Source: an uncultured bacterium (GTDB lineage Bacteria; Actinomycetota; Coriobacteriia; Coriobacteriales; Eggerthellaceae). Taken from it: a stretch of 11,248 bases of DNA. Position numbers and translations under genes: made by a program. The notes beneath the pieces are model-generated. The model was given only the letters and a program-made list of their open reading frames with translations, was not told the origin of the DNA and searched no databases. The stretch covers positions 1 to 11,248 of the forward strand of contig CAJMPP010000046.1 of assembly GCA_905215325.1 (NCBI GenBank). Direction: 5' to 3'. This document shows positions 5,001-11,248 of this stretch, piece after piece (the first letter of the stretch is position 1; each line of letters opens with the position of its first letter).

Positions 5001-6655
5001 CGCAGCGACCCGCTTTTCAGCTGCTCGAGGGTCACCGCGTTGCTGCCCGCCGACTCGATGCCGCCTTCGGCCACCGCGCCGGTGAACCCTTGCGAGCCGG
5101 AGCCGCTGGAGCCATCAGCGGAATCGCCCGACGCATCCGCGCCGGCAGCTTCGCCGTCAGCGGTTGCGCCACCATCGGCGTCGCCGTCGCCCGCGTCGCT
5201 CGATGCGGCATCATCCGCGGAAGATGCGCCGGCATCCTGGGCGGGAGCCGAGCTTGCAGGCGCCGCCACGGCGCCTTCGCCCGGCGTGCGGTCGAGCACC
5301 GTCACGCCATCGACAACCTCCTCGCGCGGGACTTCCTTGCCCTGCAACCCGGTGATGAGCTGGCCGAACTGCCAGCCGATATCGCTGAACAGGTTGCCCC
5401 AGAACGAGAACCCATCGCCATCGGTGATGACCAGCTCGCTGCGGTCGGCCGAGAAGCGGTAACGCCCCTGGCCCTGCAGGTCGGCGAACGTGAACGTGAT
5501 AGTCTTCGCCCCGGTGTCGAGCGTGTAGCCGTAGGCCACATCGCTGGTCAGATGGATTTCCTGGCCATCGACCGTAACAAGGGACGTCGTCCCGTTCGCA
5601 TACCACGCGCCCTGGAAGTCGGCGGCATCGTCATAGCGAAGCCAGCGGTTCCACGAGAACGAGCCCACCGTGACCACCACCACGGCGATCGCCACCAACA
5701 CGGCGACAATCGGCCAGGTCAGGTGCAACTCAGGCAGATTGAACGGGAGCTTGCGCGCCGCTTCGCCGGCCTGGGATCCTTCACCGGCTTCCCCGCCTTG
5801 CGCAGCATCGCCTTCGGCAACGCCCTGACCTAAGGCATCGGCCCCTTCGCCTTCTCCGACGCGCTTGAGCATGCGCTGCCGCCGCTCGAGCCTGCGCTTG
5901 GCGGCCTCGCCGGCGATGGCGGCGCGAGCAGCGTCCTTCGCTTGCCCAGCATCGGCCTTGGAGACGGCTCCCTCCATCTGCTTCGCCTGGTCGGAAGCGG
6001 TTTTCTCGGCCTTTGCGACCGAGAAGCACTTCAGACGGCGCTTCAGCGCGGCGCCTTTGCCTTCCGCTGCGGAGGCTTGCTCGGCAGGCGCGGCGGATTC
6101 CCCGGCGGACCCGGACGCCGGGGCGTTCCCGTCCCCGCTCGGCTGCACCGAGGGAACGTTCAGCGGCTTGCGCGCCTTCGTCGGCTTGCCGGTTCCGCGT
6201 TTCGTCACGGAAGGCCTCAACGATTGCGCGGCCGAAGGCCTGGCAGGCTGCGCCGCGGAAGACCCCGTGGGTTGCGCGACGGGCTGTCGCGCGGGTTGCG
6301 CAGCGGAAGACCCCGCAGGCCGCGGGGCAGGTTGCCGCGCAGATTGCGACGCACCCGTTTCCCCAGCCTGAGCCGGGGCCGCCTGGTTCGCCGCCTGGTT
6401 CTGCTTCAAGCGCGTCGAGCTTTGCGGCATGGCGATGCGCCGCTTGGGCTTGCCCGGTGCCGCCACCTGGGCGCCGGCCTGGTTCGCCGCGCTCGCGGCG
6501 GCGTCGGCGGATCCAGCCGCCGCCTCGGGACGCGCCTCAGGGCGCACCTCGGGACGGGCGACCGCCTTGCCCTTAACGGAAGGGCGCGCCGGTTTGCCCG
6601 GCGCGCCCTGTTCGTTATTCTGCTTCGGTGGCTTTCGTTTCGTTACCACGTGCAA
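4997..6655 (-). CDS. Single-pass membrane protein with low-complexity arms and a compact extracytoplasmic domain
   Basis: This 552-residue protein is not recognised as a known family. Residues 1-300 are low complexity, rich in A, P, Q, R and K, with a 16-residue repeat (GSSAAQPAR at 115-123 and 131-139) and a basic, probably helical stretch at about 238-266. One transmembrane helix lies at about 314-333. Residues about 340-435 form the only globular part: DFQGAWYANGTTSLVTV, then GYTLDTGAKTITFTF, then GRYRFSADRSELVITDGDG and an aromatic end (SFWGNLFSDIGWQF). This alternating beta pattern is like the small lipocalin-type 'residual activity' domains of Gram-positive surface proteins (DUF5640-like, from memory). 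Residues 460-530 are acidic Asp/Ala/Gly/Ser-rich. With a basic N-terminus inside, the globular part should be outside. The start is TTG at 6653-6655 (AAGG 4 nt away) or GTG at 6647-6649 (10 nt); spacing does not decide. It lies 46 bp after serS, and its stop overlaps the next start. Confidence 0.8.
   Translation of the reverse strand: MHVVTKRKPPKQNNEQGAPGKPARPSVKGKAVARPEVRPEARPEAAAGSADAAASAANQAGAQVAAPGKPKRRIAMPQSSTRLKQNQAANQAAPAQAGETGASQSARQPAPRPAGSSAAQPARQPVAQPTGSSAAQPARPSAAQSLRPSVTKRGTGKPTKARKPLNVPSVQPSGDGNAPASGSAGESAAPAEQASAAEGKGAALKRRLKCFSVAKAEKTASDQAKQMEGAVSKADAGQAKDAARAAIAGEAAKRRLERRQRMLKRVGEGEGADALGQGVAEGDAAQGGEAGEGSQAGEAARKLPFNLPELHLTWPIVAVLVAIAVVVVTVGSFSWNRWLRYDDAADFQGAWYANGTTSLVTVDGQEIHLTSDVAYGYTLDTGAKTITFTFADLQGQGRYRFSADRSELVITDGDGFSFWGNLFSDIGWQFGQLITGLQGKEVPREEVVDGVTVLDRTPGEGAVAAPASSAPAQDAGASSADDAASSDAGDGDADGGATADGEAAGADASGDSADGSSGSGSQGFTGAVAEGGIESAGSNAVTLEQLKSGSLR
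6239..6313 (-). repeat. 48-bp direct repeat inside the membrane-protein gene
   Basis: Segments 6287-6313 and 6239-6265 both encode GSSAAQPAR, 48 bp apart and in frame. On the plus strand both begin near a shared gcggaagacccc block, with synonymous changes elsewhere. This is a minor internal duplication in the low-complexity cytoplasmic arm, of the kind that can change length between strains. Confidence 0.6.
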
Positions 6656-6701
6656 AATACCTTATCTACGTGCAGTTTTCCTTCAGAATGCCGCGCCGGC
6701 T

Positions 6702-7994
6702 TTACGCCTGGTCGCCGATGACCTCGACGCCGCCCATGTAGGGGACCAGCACCTCGGGGACCTTGATGGTGCCGTCGGCCTGCTGGTAATTCTCCATGAT
6801 GGCGGCCATGGTGCGGCCCACCGCCAGGCCGGAGCCGTTGAGCGTGTGGACGTAGCGCGAGCCCTTGAAGTTCTCGGGGTCGCGGTACTTGATGTTCGCG
6901 CGGCGCGCCTGGAAGTCGACGCAGTTGGAGCAGGAGCTGATCTCCTTGTAAGCGCCGTAGCTGGGCAGCCAGACCTCCAGGTCGTAGGTCTTGGCGGCGG
7001 AGAACCCGATGTCGCCGGTGCACAGGCTGATCACGCGATACGGCAGGCCCAGCAGCTGCAGGATGTTCTCGGCGTCGTTGACCATGGACTCCAGCTCGTC
7101 GTAGCTTTCCTCGGGCTTGGCGTACTTGACCATCTCCACCTTGTCGAACTGGTGCACGCGGATGAGGCCGCGCGTGTCGCGACCGGCGCTGCCGGCCTCC
7201 TCGCGGAAGCACGGGGTGAACGCGCAGTAGTGAAGCGGCAGGTCGGAGGCCTCCAGCACCTCGCCGGAGTGGATGTTGGTCAGCTGCACCTCGGCCGTGG
7301 GGATCAGGTACAGGCCCTCACGGGTTTTGAACAGGTCGTCCTCGAACTTGGGCAGCTGGCCGGTGCCGGTCAGCGTGTTGGCGTTGGCCATGGCCGGGCA
7401 CCACCACTCGGTGTAACCGCGGCTGGTGTGCGTGTCGGCCATAAAGTTGATGATGGCGCGCTCCAGGCGGGCGGCCTGGCCGCGCAGCAGGACGAAGCGG
7501 CTGGCAGCCAGCTTCACGGCGCGCTCGGGCTCGAGCATGTGCAGGTCGGCGCCCAGATCCCAGTGCGGCTTCATCTGGATGCCCTCGGCCTCGAAGTCGC
7601 GTGGGGTGCCCCAGCGGCGCACCTCGGGGTTGTCGTTCTCGTCATCGCCCACGGGGGTGGTGTCGGCCGGCATGTTCGGCGTGCGCAGCAGGATGTCGTG
7701 CAGCTCGGCGTCGGCGGCCTCGCGCTTGGCGGAGACGGCGGCCAACTGGTCGTTGATCTCGCGCACGCGCTCCTTGGCGGCCTCGGCCTTCTCCTTCTCG
7801 CCAGCGGCCATCATCTGGCCGATGCTCTTGGACGTGGCGTTGCGCTCAGCCTGCAGGGCCTCCTCCTCGGTGATGGCGGCACGACGGGCTTCGTCAAGTT
7901 CGGAGAAGCGCGACGCGTCCCATGAAGCATGACGGTTCTTCATCGCCTGAGCGACGGCTTCCTGGTTTTCGCGAACGAACTTAAGATCTAGCAT
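6702..7994 (-). CDS. serS: Seryl-tRNA synthetase
   Basis: This class II aminoacyl-tRNA synthetase charges tRNA-Ser (and tRNA-Sec where present) with serine in the cytoplasm. It has 430 residues, the usual bacterial length. The N-terminal coiled-coil arm that grips the tRNA long variable arm spans about 27-105. The catalytic domain shows motif 1 around FMADTHTSRGYTEWWCPAM (184-202), the serine/TAEVQLTN block (233-240), motif 2 CFREEAGSAGRDTRGLIRVHQF (262-283) and motif 3 NGSGLAVGRTMAAIMENYQ (386-404), ending in the typical VPEVLVPYMGG. The ATG at 7992-7994 starts the canonical MLDLKFVREN sequence and has AAGGGGAG about 6 nt upstream; the open frame continues 149 codons further upstream but is not coding. 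The leader is short, so a T-box is excluded. It is the first gene of a minus-strand unit with three downstream genes not related to translation. Confidence 0.98.
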   Translation of the reverse strand: MLDLKFVRENQEAVAQAMKNRHASWDASRFSELDEARRAAITEEEALQAERNATSKSIGQMMAAGEKEKAEAAKERVREINDQLAAVSAKREAADAELHDILLRTPNMPADTTPVGDDENDNPEVRRWGTPRDFEAEGIQMKPHWDLGADLHMLEPERAVKLAASRFVLLRGQAARLERAIINFMADTHTSRGYTEWWCPAMANANTLTGTGQLPKFEDDLFKTREGLYLIPTAEVQLTNIHSGEVLEASDLPLHYCAFTPCFREEAGSAGRDTRGLIRVHQFDKVEMVKYAKPEESYDELESMVNDAENILQLLGLPYRVISLCTGDIGFSAAKTYDLEVWLPSYGAYKEISSCSNCVDFQARRANIKYRDPENFKGSRYVHTLNGSGLAVGRTMAAIMENYQQADGTIKVPEVLVPYMGGVEVIGDQA

Positions 7995-8196
7995 TGCGCG
8001 CTCCCCTTCTATGAATCGGTTGTAGTAGAGCAGTTTCCCAGTATAGCGCAGCGAACGCGCGTGCGGCGCGGGCGATGAGGGCCCTTCACGGGAGCGGCAT
8101 GCGAAGGCGCGGGCGACGACCATTGCAGCTATGTGATAACGGCGCAATAACAAATGCATGCAGCAGCGTGCGAAGAGCGCCGGCGATAATGGGGGC
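7995..8196. promoter_or_regulatory. Divergent promoter region between serS and the DmsA-like gene
   Basis: On the minus strand TATACT (8040-8045) is a good -10 for serS, giving a leader of about 38 nt; its -35 is poor. On the plus strand two candidates serve the oxidoreductase gene: TTGCAG (8123-8128) with AATAAC (8146-8151) at 17 bp, and GATAAT (8185-8190), which ends 6 nt before the ATG at 8197 and would give a leaderless mRNA. A direct repeat ATAAC (8136-8140 and 8147-8151, period 11 bp) covers the first candidate's spacer and -10, a plausible regulator site. The -10 boxes are seen; their use is inferred. Confidence 0.5.
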
Positions 8197-11142
8197 ATGA
8201 AAACGATCACGAACATAGCCGACCGGCTGTTCCGCAAGGTGGAGCCGGTCGATTCCGCTTTCGGAAACGAAGCTGCCGGGGCGGCCGCAGAAGGCGCTGA
8301 GGAAGAAACGCCGGGGCAAACCCGTGCCGTTTCCCCTGCCGAAACCCGCACGCCGGCGTTTTGCGCCATCGACTGCCCGGGCCGGTGCCCGCTTGAGCTG
8401 CGCCTACGCGACGGCGAGCTTGCGTGCGTGTCGGCGAACAAGGCCGCCCCCGCGTGTCATCGCGGGCTTTCCATGCGCGCGTGGGCGAACAGCCCCGACC
8501 GCCTCATGTGGCCCCTGCGCCGCGTCGGGCCGCGCGGTTCCGCACAGTTCGAGCGTGTGACCTGGGACGAAGCGCTTGACGAGATAGCCGGCAAACTGGC
8601 CCGCATCCGCCGCGAGCACGGCAACGAGTCCATCTATCTGGCCTACACCACCGGCCAATCGTGCACCACCGCCGACCCGTTCGAGCGGCTGATGAACTGC
8701 CTCGGCGGCTTCCTCGACCACTACAACAACTATTCGAATCCGCAGATCAACGCCATGGTCCGCAGCATGTACGGGCCCGGCACGCTCTACCCTGGCGGAA
8801 GCGAGCTCGACGCCGCCGCCGATGCGCAACTCATGCTGGCGTTCGGCGCTTCGCCTGCGGAAACGGGAGCAGGCCGCGCCACCTGGCACGGCGCCTGGGA
8901 CCGCGTAGTCGGGCAGGTGGGCGAACGCGGCGGGCGCATCGTGATGGTGGACCCCCGCCGCAACGGCTCCATTCCCAAGCGTAAAAGGCCCGCAAACAGC
9001 GACGAGAACGAGGGGCAGGCGCTGGCGGCTGGCGACGCGGCGCTGCCGGGCAGCAGCGAATGCGAGAGGCAGGCGTCGGCGGTCTGCGGCGCATCATTGA
9101 CAGGCAGCAGCACGCACAAGGGACGACCAGCGACACCCGCTTGCGGCGGCGCGCTATCAGCAGATGCCGCGCTAGGCGGGCAAACCGTTTCCTGGCTGCC
9201 TATCAACCCCGGGACCGACGGTGCGCTAGCAGCCGCGCTCCTGCACGAGCTTGCGTTCATGTACAACGCGCTGGACTGGGATTTCCTGCACGAGCGCTGC
9301 ATCGGGTTCACCGACGAGACGCTGCCCGAGCGCTGGCGCGGCATGGGGCTTTCCGTGATGGATTACCTACGCGGCACCGGCTACGACCATGTGGCGAAAA
9401 CACCTGCGTGGGCAGCGGCGATCACCGGCATCCCCGCGGATGACATCCGCGAACTGGCCTCACAGCTTGCCACCGCACGGCCCGCGTTCATCATGCAGGG
9501 CTGGGGTCCACAACGTCGCAGCAACGGCGAGATGACCAGCGGCATGATCATGATGCTGGCCGCGGCGCTCGGGCAGGTGGGTCTGCCCGGCACGAACAAC
9601 GGCATGAACATCGCCTGGGGCGGCGGCTTTCTTACGCGTGTTTCCGCAGGTCAAAACGCTGTTCCCTTCCGCATCCCGGCGTATCGGTTCCTCGATGCCA
9701 TCGAGAACGGCGAGGCGTTGGGCGCACGCGAGGGCGTTCGCGGGCTGCCAAAAGCAAGTTGCGGTGATGCGGAAGATGCAAGTTCGGCGGAGAGAGCTCA
9801 AGCGGGATGCGCCAATGCAGAAGGACCAGGCTCCACGCAGGAAGCCCCGGCAGAAAACGACGCAGCAAGGGGATTCGCCCTCGCTGCGAAAGCGAGCTTG
9901 GGGCAGACTTCGCATAACAACCGTGCAACAGATTCCGTACAACATCAAGATAGCGCCGCATACCTCCCCTGCAGCATCAAGGCGATCATCTGCCACGGCG
10001 GCAACTGCCTGACCAACCAGCACGGCGACGTCAACCGCGCGCACCGCGTGCTGGGCGACCCGACGAAGTGCGAATTCATCCTGAACGTGGACGTGGAGTT
10101 CACCGACTCCGCCCGCTACGCCGACATCGTGCTGCCCGATCTGTTCCGCATGGAGCAGGAAAGCGCGATGGACGCCGATGCCTGGGGCCGGCGCATCGCC
10201 GTCAGCACCGGGGAGCTGGGCGCGCGCTTTGAGCGTCGCGGAGCCTGGGAAGTATGCGTTGAGCTGGCGAAACGCTGGGGAGCAGAAGATGCGTTCACGG
10301 AAGGACGCACGGAAAGCGAATGGATTCGCTGCCTATATGAGGACAACCGCGAGCGTAGCACCGGGTTGCCGACGTTCGACCGGCTGCTCGAGGATGGGCT
10401 CGCCTGGCGGGCCGACCGCGTCGAGCCGTTCGTGGCGCTGGCGAATTGGCGAAACGACCCCGACGCACACCCGCTCGACACGCCCTCGGGAAAGATCGAG
10501 CTGTTCAGCGAACAGCTCGCCGCCGCGGCTGAAGCGCTGCGCGGCACACCCGACGAAGGCGCCATCACGCCCATCCCTACCTACGTTCCCGAATGGAATG
10601 CAAGGGAGTTCGGCATCGACGAGCCCATCAACGAGCACGAAACGTCTGCCGGCAAGGCCCCGAATCGTTTCGACGTCAAGCACAGCGACCCAGCTCATGA
10701 GCGGCGCAAAGAAGCGCCGTCCGACTTCAGCCCAGTAGGTGCCGCACCTCGGTGCGCTTGCGATCAGCCGCTTCGCGTGTTCGGCTTCCATAGCGTCGCG
10801 CGAATCCATTCATCATGGGGCAACGTGCCCGCCGTTTCGCGACGCGTGCCGCAGGTCATCTCGATCAACCCCGCGGATGCCGACGCACGGGGCATCGCGA
10901 CCGGCGACCTGGTGGAAGCATCGAACCGTTTCGGCACGCTGCGCCTTCCCGCGCACGTCACCGACGATGTGATCGCCGGAACCATCGTCATGCCGCAAGG
11001 CGCCTGGTGGCAAGCGGAGAACCGCGGTGCAGAGCCCATCGACGTCGGCGGCTGCATCAACACGCTCACCACCAGCCGCCCCTCGCCGCTGGCGTTCGGC
11101 AACCCCCAGCACACCTGCTGGTGCCGCCTCCGCAAACCCTGA
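8197..11142 (+). CDS. DmsA-like molybdopterin oxidoreductase catalytic subunit (DMSO reductase family)
   Basis: This 981-residue protein matches E. coli DmsA nearly end to end. It has a [4Fe-4S] site (CxxxCxxxC at C56/C60/C64 plus C87 in ACHRGLSMR), RLMNCLGGFLDHYNNYSNPQI (164-184, with S180 at the Mo-serine position), AFGASPAETGAG, IVMVDPRR, LPINPGTDGAL (334-344), AFIMQGWGPQRRSNGE, HGGNCLTNQHGDVNRAH, YADIVLPDLFRMEQ, LDTPSGKIELFS (760-771) and a C-terminal GGCINTLTTSRPSPLAFGNP. It should reduce an S- or N-oxide or similar acceptor with bis-MGD; the substrate cannot be read. It is longer than DmsA (814 residues) because of three extra segments at about 261-329, 517-590 and 812-857. No Tat RR motif or hydrophobic segment is seen in the first 55 residues, so it may be cytoplasmic or exported with a partner. 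The start is uncertain: ATG 8197 has only a G-run 1 nt away, and ATG 8158 has no ribosome site. No dmsB/dmsC is in view. The symbol is withheld because paralogues abound in this group. Confidence 0.92.
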   Translation: MKTITNIADRLFRKVEPVDSAFGNEAAGAAAEGAEEETPGQTRAVSPAETRTPAFCAIDCPGRCPLELRLRDGELACVSANKAAPACHRGLSMRAWANSPDRLMWPLRRVGPRGSAQFERVTWDEALDEIAGKLARIRREHGNESIYLAYTTGQSCTTADPFERLMNCLGGFLDHYNNYSNPQINAMVRSMYGPGTLYPGGSELDAAADAQLMLAFGASPAETGAGRATWHGAWDRVVGQVGERGGRIVMVDPRRNGSIPKRKRPANSDENEGQALAAGDAALPGSSECERQASAVCGASLTGSSTHKGRPATPACGGALSADAALGGQTVSWLPINPGTDGALAAALLHELAFMYNALDWDFLHERCIGFTDETLPERWRGMGLSVMDYLRGTGYDHVAKTPAWAAAITGIPADDIRELASQLATARPAFIMQGWGPQRRSNGEMTSGMIMMLAAALGQVGLPGTNNGMNIAWGGGFLTRVSAGQNAVPFRIPAYRFLDAIENGEALGAREGVRGLPKASCGDAEDASSAERAQAGCANAEGPGSTQEAPAENDAARGFALAAKASLGQTSHNNRATDSVQHQDSAAYLPCSIKAIICHGGNCLTNQHGDVNRAHRVLGDPTKCEFILNVDVEFTDSARYADIVLPDLFRMEQESAMDADAWGRRIAVSTGELGARFERRGAWEVCVELAKRWGAEDAFTEGRTESEWIRCLYEDNRERSTGLPTFDRLLEDGLAWRADRVEPFVALANWRNDPDAHPLDTPSGKIELFSEQLAAAAEALRGTPDEGAITPIPTYVPEWNAREFGIDEPINEHETSAGKAPNRFDVKHSDPAHERRKEAPSDFSPVGAAPRCACDQPLRVFGFHSVARIHSSWGNVPAVSRRVPQVISINPADADARGIATGDLVEASNRFGTLRLPAHVTDDVIAGTIVMPQGAWWQAENRGAEPIDVGGCINTLTTSRPSPLAFGNPQHTCWCRLRKP
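9010..9117 (+). repeat. In-frame degenerate 54-bp tandem repeat in the DmsA-like gene (segment 1)
   Basis: Two adjacent 18-codon units (9010-9063 and 9064-9117) encode EGQALAAGDAALPGSSEC and ERQASAVCGASLTGSSTH. They align without gaps, with about two thirds of bases identical. A third, weaker unit (KGRPATPACGGALSADAA) follows at 9118-9171. They sit between IVMVDPRR and LPINPGTDG, where DmsA has only a short loop. Confidence 0.65.
9751..9846 (+). repeat. In-frame degenerate 48-bp tandem repeat in the DmsA-like gene (segment 2)
   Basis: Two adjacent 16-codon units (9751-9798 and 9799-9846) encode KASCGDAEDASSAERA and QAGCANAEGPGSTQEA. They align without gaps, with six identities (including the cysteine) and several conservative changes. 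The segment lies between GVRG and the IICHGGNCLTNQH block, a place where DmsA has about ten residues. Confidence 0.5.
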
Positions 11143-11148
11143 CACCGG

Positions 11149-11168
11149 GGACGGAGGCTTATCCGTCC
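11149..11168 (+). terminator. Hairpin after the DmsA-like gene
   Basis: GGACGGA (11149-11155) pairs with TCCGTCC (11162-11168) across a 6-nt loop, starting 7 bp after the stop codon. The sequence beyond is GAAACC, with no T-run, so termination may be weak. It could still end or attenuate the transcript before any downstream partner gene. Confidence 0.5.
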
Positions 11169-11178
11169 GAAACCGCCC

Positions 11179-11248
11179 GCCCGGCCTGACGGTCGCCCGG
11201 CCTGACGGTCGCCCGGCCTGACGGTCGCCCGGCCTGACGGTCGCCCGG
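11179..11248. repeat. 16-bp GC-rich tandem repeat array, cut by the window edge
   Basis: The unit GCCCGGCCTGACGGTC occurs four times without mismatch (11179-11194, 11195-11210, 11211-11226, 11227-11242), followed by 6 bases of a fifth copy at the last position of the window. The array begins 36 bp after the oxidoreductase stop codon. A 16-bp period is not a multiple of three, so it is unlikely to be coding. Confidence 0.95.

Noticed and set aside
6429..7925. 498-codon plus-strand open frame antisense to serS and the membrane-protein gene
   Set aside because: It is a high-GC shadow frame: serS is certain on the other strand, and the translated sequence is a run of G/A/V/L/H/R without any domain.
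7995..8033. T-box riboswitch before serS
   Set aside because: The likely leader is only about 38 nt, and no stem I, specifier loop or T-box sequence is visible.
7995..8441. 149-codon upstream extension of the serS reading frame
   Set aside because: Canonical SerRS starts MLDLKFVRE at 7994 with a good ribosome site, and the extension overlaps the 5' end of the divergent DmsA-like gene.
11179..11248. CRISPR array at the right edge
   Set aside because: The 16-bp units are contiguous with no spacers.

Overview
The window is high-GC DNA with dense genes, 4-nt and 10-30-nt gene junctions, GTG/TTG starts and alanine-rich, charge-biased proteins. A DmsA-type molybdopterin oxidoreductase beside ordinary housekeeping genes fits a gut actinobacterium of the Coriobacteriia, most likely Eggerthellaceae. 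That placement is inferred from composition and gene content, not from a search.

Layout, reading the minus strand from right to left. (1) From about 8045 a serS promoter appears to drive a four-gene unit: serS (7994-6702), a large single-pass membrane protein with low-complexity flanks (6655-4997), a small protein resembling the N-terminal domain of cyanophycin synthetase (5000-4503, with a 4-nt stop/start overlap), and an ATP-grasp protein of the D-Ala-D-Ala ligase fold with altered active-site positions (4472-3480). A strong hairpin at 3447-3467 ends it. (2) A consensus -10 box at 3352-3357 starts a second four-gene unit: a YtxH-like protein (3311-2817), a PRC-barrel protein with a twin C-terminal motif (2728-1787), a TVP38/DedA-type membrane protein (1764-883) and a proline/glutamine-rich TM2-domain protein (872-39). 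A perfect 10-bp hairpin at 11-34 follows. This set looks like an envelope or general-stress operon.

On the plus strand, divergent from serS, lies one large gene (8197-11142) for a DmsA-like catalytic subunit. It keeps the four-cysteine [4Fe-4S] motif and DmsA-specific stretches to the C-terminus, but has no visible Tat signal and carries three extra internal segments, two of which contain degenerate in-frame tandem repeats. The window ends in a 16-bp tandem repeat array (11179-11248) that runs off the edge, so any partner subunits (dmsB/dmsC types) are out of view.

The best candidate for something undescribed is the serS-downstream trio: membrane protein, cyanophycin-synthetase N-domain-like protein and divergent amino-acid ligase. 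Together they could form a small peptide- or amino-acid-ligating module at the membrane. This is inference from domain resemblance and adjacency only.
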